Of a stretch of DNA of 5,907 nt, positions 5,238-5,907 are shown piece by piece. Location: contig JAEWNX010000018.1 in the NCBI GenBank assembly GCA_023461135.1, positions 1-5,907 of the forward strand, written 5' to 3'. The DNA is from Pseudomonadota bacterium. GTDB taxonomy: Bacteria > Pseudomonadota > Alphaproteobacteria > Caulobacterales > Aquidulcibacteraceae. Below the pieces are notes generated by a model, which saw only the letters and a program-made list of their open reading frames with translations, had not been told where the DNA came from and searched no databases. The first letter of the stretch is position 1, and each line of letters starts with the position of its first letter. Both the position numbers and the translations under genes were made by a program.

Positions 5238-5414
5238 ATGCGCGGGCTATTTCGGTATCAAACGGCAAGCGATCGCTGGTGGGTCTGCGTTGAGGACGCC
5301 AACGGCGAGCGCGTGAATATCGTGCGCAGCCGCTACGAGCAGATGAAGCTCAAGCCGTCGTTCGATGCGCTGCCGGTCGAGGAAAACGGCTCGAAGAAAT
5401 CGAAACGGAGCTGA
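5238..5414 (+). CDS. small hypothetical protein, 58 aa
   Basis: The ATG at 5238, preceded closely by AGGAAGAG, opens a 58-residue frame to TGA at 5412-5414. The protein begins MRGLFRYQTASDRWWVCVED and continues with ANGERVNIVRSRYEQMKL, looking like a small beta-rich domain with a Trp-Trp pair (14-15). It ends in a charged tail rich in Lys, Ser and Glu (residues 47-58). There is no membrane segment or signal peptide. Upstream in-frame sequence stays open for a long way but is antisense to the membrane-protein gene, so the ATG is the sensible start. I do not recognise a named family. The protein-like composition, ribosome-binding site and fit between neighbours support a real gene. Its stop directly abuts the stop of the opposing 32-residue gene. 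Confidence 0.6.
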   Translation: MRGLFRYQTASDRWWVCVEDANGERVNIVRSRYEQMKLKPSFDALPVEENGSKKSKRS

Positions 5415-5513
5415 TCAGCCGCCGAGGCAGGTCGCCAGCGCGACCGCCCAACACATGATCACGAGCAAAGCGAAGGGGCGCCAAGGCGCCGTTCCGTGGC
5501 GTTTCACCGACAT
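5415..5513 (-). CDS. 32-aa single-pass membrane peptide
   Basis: The ATG at 5513-5511 with GGAG (5522-5519) five bases upstream opens a 32-residue frame ending with TGA at 5417-5415. The sequence has a basic start (MSVKRHGTAPWR, residues 1-12), then a hydrophobic helix PFALLVIMCWAVALATCLG (13-31) ending in Gly-Gly. A positive N-terminus before one hydrophobic helix suggests an inner-membrane peptide with its N-terminus in the cytoplasm. It is too short for default gene callers. Its stop and that of the facing 58-residue gene lie back to back as TGATCA. No family is recognised. Evidence is limited to the ribosome-binding site, composition and tidy junction, so a chance frame cannot be excluded. 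Confidence 0.5.
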   Translation of the reverse strand: MSVKRHGTAPWRPFALLVIMCWAVALATCLGG

Positions 5514-5643
5514 TCCCGCTCCATCCAACTGAGCGGTAACGACCGGGAAAGGCGGTTTCATCCGCCGTTAAGCTGGGACGTTGACCCTGGTCACGCCGGC
5601 GGCCGCGCCGCGAAACTAGATGTGCAGACGGAGAAGAACCGTA
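5514..5643. promoter_or_regulatory. divergent intergenic region with two inverted repeats
   Basis: This 130-base region separates the two divergent membrane-peptide genes. GGCGG (5551-5555) pairs with CCGCC (5562-5566) around a 6-base loop, and TAAC (5537-5540) with GTTA (5567-5570) can extend it across a 10-base bulge. TGACC-CT-GGTCA (5582-5593) is a second palindrome, and its first bases form TTGACC (5581-5586), a -35-like hexamer. No -10 was found at the proper distance. There is no T-tract, so a terminator is unlikely. Confidence 0.35.
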
Positions 5644-5754
5644 ATGCGCAGCTTTGGTCCGAACCTGCAGGGCGTGCTCGCCGCGATCGTGATGATCGTG
5701 ACGATCGGCGCGCTCGTGTTCTGGATCATGGGGGTGGCGCCGAGCGTGGGCTAG
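5644..5754 (+). CDS. 36-aa single-pass membrane peptide
   Basis: The ATG at 5644 opens 36 codons to TAG at 5752-5754. After a short polar start (MRSFGPNLQG) comes one hydrophobic helix, VLAAIVMIVTIGALVFWIMG (11-30), and a tail APSVG. GGAG (5630-5633) lies 10 bases upstream, a little far but acceptable. The shape, a tiny cytoplasmic end plus one membrane helix, is that of small inner-membrane peptides that often bind larger membrane complexes; no partner can be named. It is not in the same frame as any larger reading frame here, and the hydrophobic run in this frame is unlikely to be an accident of high GC. The family is not recognised. Confidence 0.55.
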   Translation: MRSFGPNLQGVLAAIVMIVTIGALVFWIMGVAPSVG

Positions 5755-5907
5755 GGCGCGGTCGCGAGGGTGGTGATCAGCGTTTCTGCAAGCGGGAGAG
5801 GCGGCGGCGTTCGATGCGGGAGCGTGGGCTTCTTATGACCGGCGAACGCATGAGATCCTTTGGGATGAGGCGCCTCTGAATGGCGAAGGGGGCGCTCTAG
5901 CGAGCGC
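5755..5907. other. unresolved right end, no gene assigned
   Basis: The last 153 bases contain no start with a convincing ribosome-binding site. One + frame is open from 5777 to the right edge (43 codons, including DRRTHEILWDEAPLNGEGG) and looks protein-like, but it follows directly after an in-frame TGA (5774-5776) and has no ATG, GTG or TTG. It could be part of a broken gene, the shadow of a - strand gene, or chance. No - strand frame is clearly better. Confidence 0.3.
5892..5907. repeat. perfect inverted repeat at the right edge
   Basis: GCGCTC (5892-5897) and GAGCGC (5902-5907) are perfect 6-bp arms around TAGC. The repeat runs to the last base of the window, so it may continue outside. 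It could be a terminator stem or part of an intergenic repeat; no T-tract is visible inside the window. Confidence 0.45.

Noticed and set aside
5476..5490. GGCGCC-AA-GGCGCC, considered as a terminator stem.
   Set aside because: The loop is only two bases, there is no T-tract, and it lies within the 32-aa gene; more likely local symmetry.
5496..5879. A 127-codon + strand frame at the right end.
   Set aside because: Arg/Asp/Glu-rich composition, no ribosome-binding site, and it overlaps both small membrane-peptide frames, which look more natural.
1..5907. Searched for tRNA, rRNA, CRISPR repeats, transposases, integrases, phage genes and toxin-antitoxin pairs.
   Set aside because: No cloverleaf, repeat-spacer array, IS ends or recognisable mobile-element proteins were seen. 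The tiny membrane peptides lack a toxin-type context.

Overview
This is a high-GC, densely packed piece of bacterial chromosome. It most resembles an alphaproteobacterium, perhaps Caulobacterales or Hyphomonadaceae-like. That guess rests on base composition, codon style, the UbiH-type C-terminus at the left end and a run of small alphaproteobacterial-looking proteins. It is an inference, not a taxonomic proof. There are no rRNA or tRNA genes, CRISPR arrays, transposases or phage genes.

Left block (1-2578, + strand): the last 51 codons of a UbiH/VisC-type ubiquinone-biosynthesis hydroxylase come first. Three tightly linked genes follow: a UMF1/Atg22-like MFS transporter (210-1619), a four-helix GtrA-family membrane protein (1629-2036) and a soluble HAD-type phosphatase (2042-2578). 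The HAD protein looks like the phosphatase domain that is often fused to UbiA-type prenyltransferases. GtrA plus HAD beside a transporter suggests work on lipid-linked sugars at the inner membrane, but no glycosyltransferase or prenyltransferase is present in the window.

Middle block (2575-4126): a 245-residue conserved-looking protein of unknown function (2721-3458, - strand) is joined by an ATGA overlap to a very basic 49-residue protein (2575-2724). This pair diverges from a GNAT acetyltransferase (3599-4126, + strand). The acetyltransferase appears to start with TTG, and its leader carries two mutually exclusive inverted repeats.

Right block (4129-5513): a winged-helix regulator (4129-4431) lies downstream of, and probably in an operon with, a six-helix membrane protein (4443-5063), both on the - strand. 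Upstream is a good promoter, TTGACA with a 17-nt spacer and TACTTT, overlapped by the palindrome CTTTG-N5-CAAAG. This looks like an autoregulated two-gene unit. A 58-residue hypothetical protein (+) then faces a 32-residue single-pass membrane peptide (-).

The last 400 bases hold a 36-residue single-pass membrane peptide (5644-5754), a few inverted repeats, and an unresolved tail ending in a perfect 6-bp-arm inverted repeat.

All three convergent gene pairs meet with almost no spacing (-4, +2 and 0 bp), and no intrinsic terminator is visible between them. I found no clear evidence of an entirely new multi-gene system. The items most worth a second look are the orphan HAD/GtrA pair, the coupled 245-aa/49-aa pair, the regulator/membrane-protein unit with its operator, and the two tiny membrane peptides.
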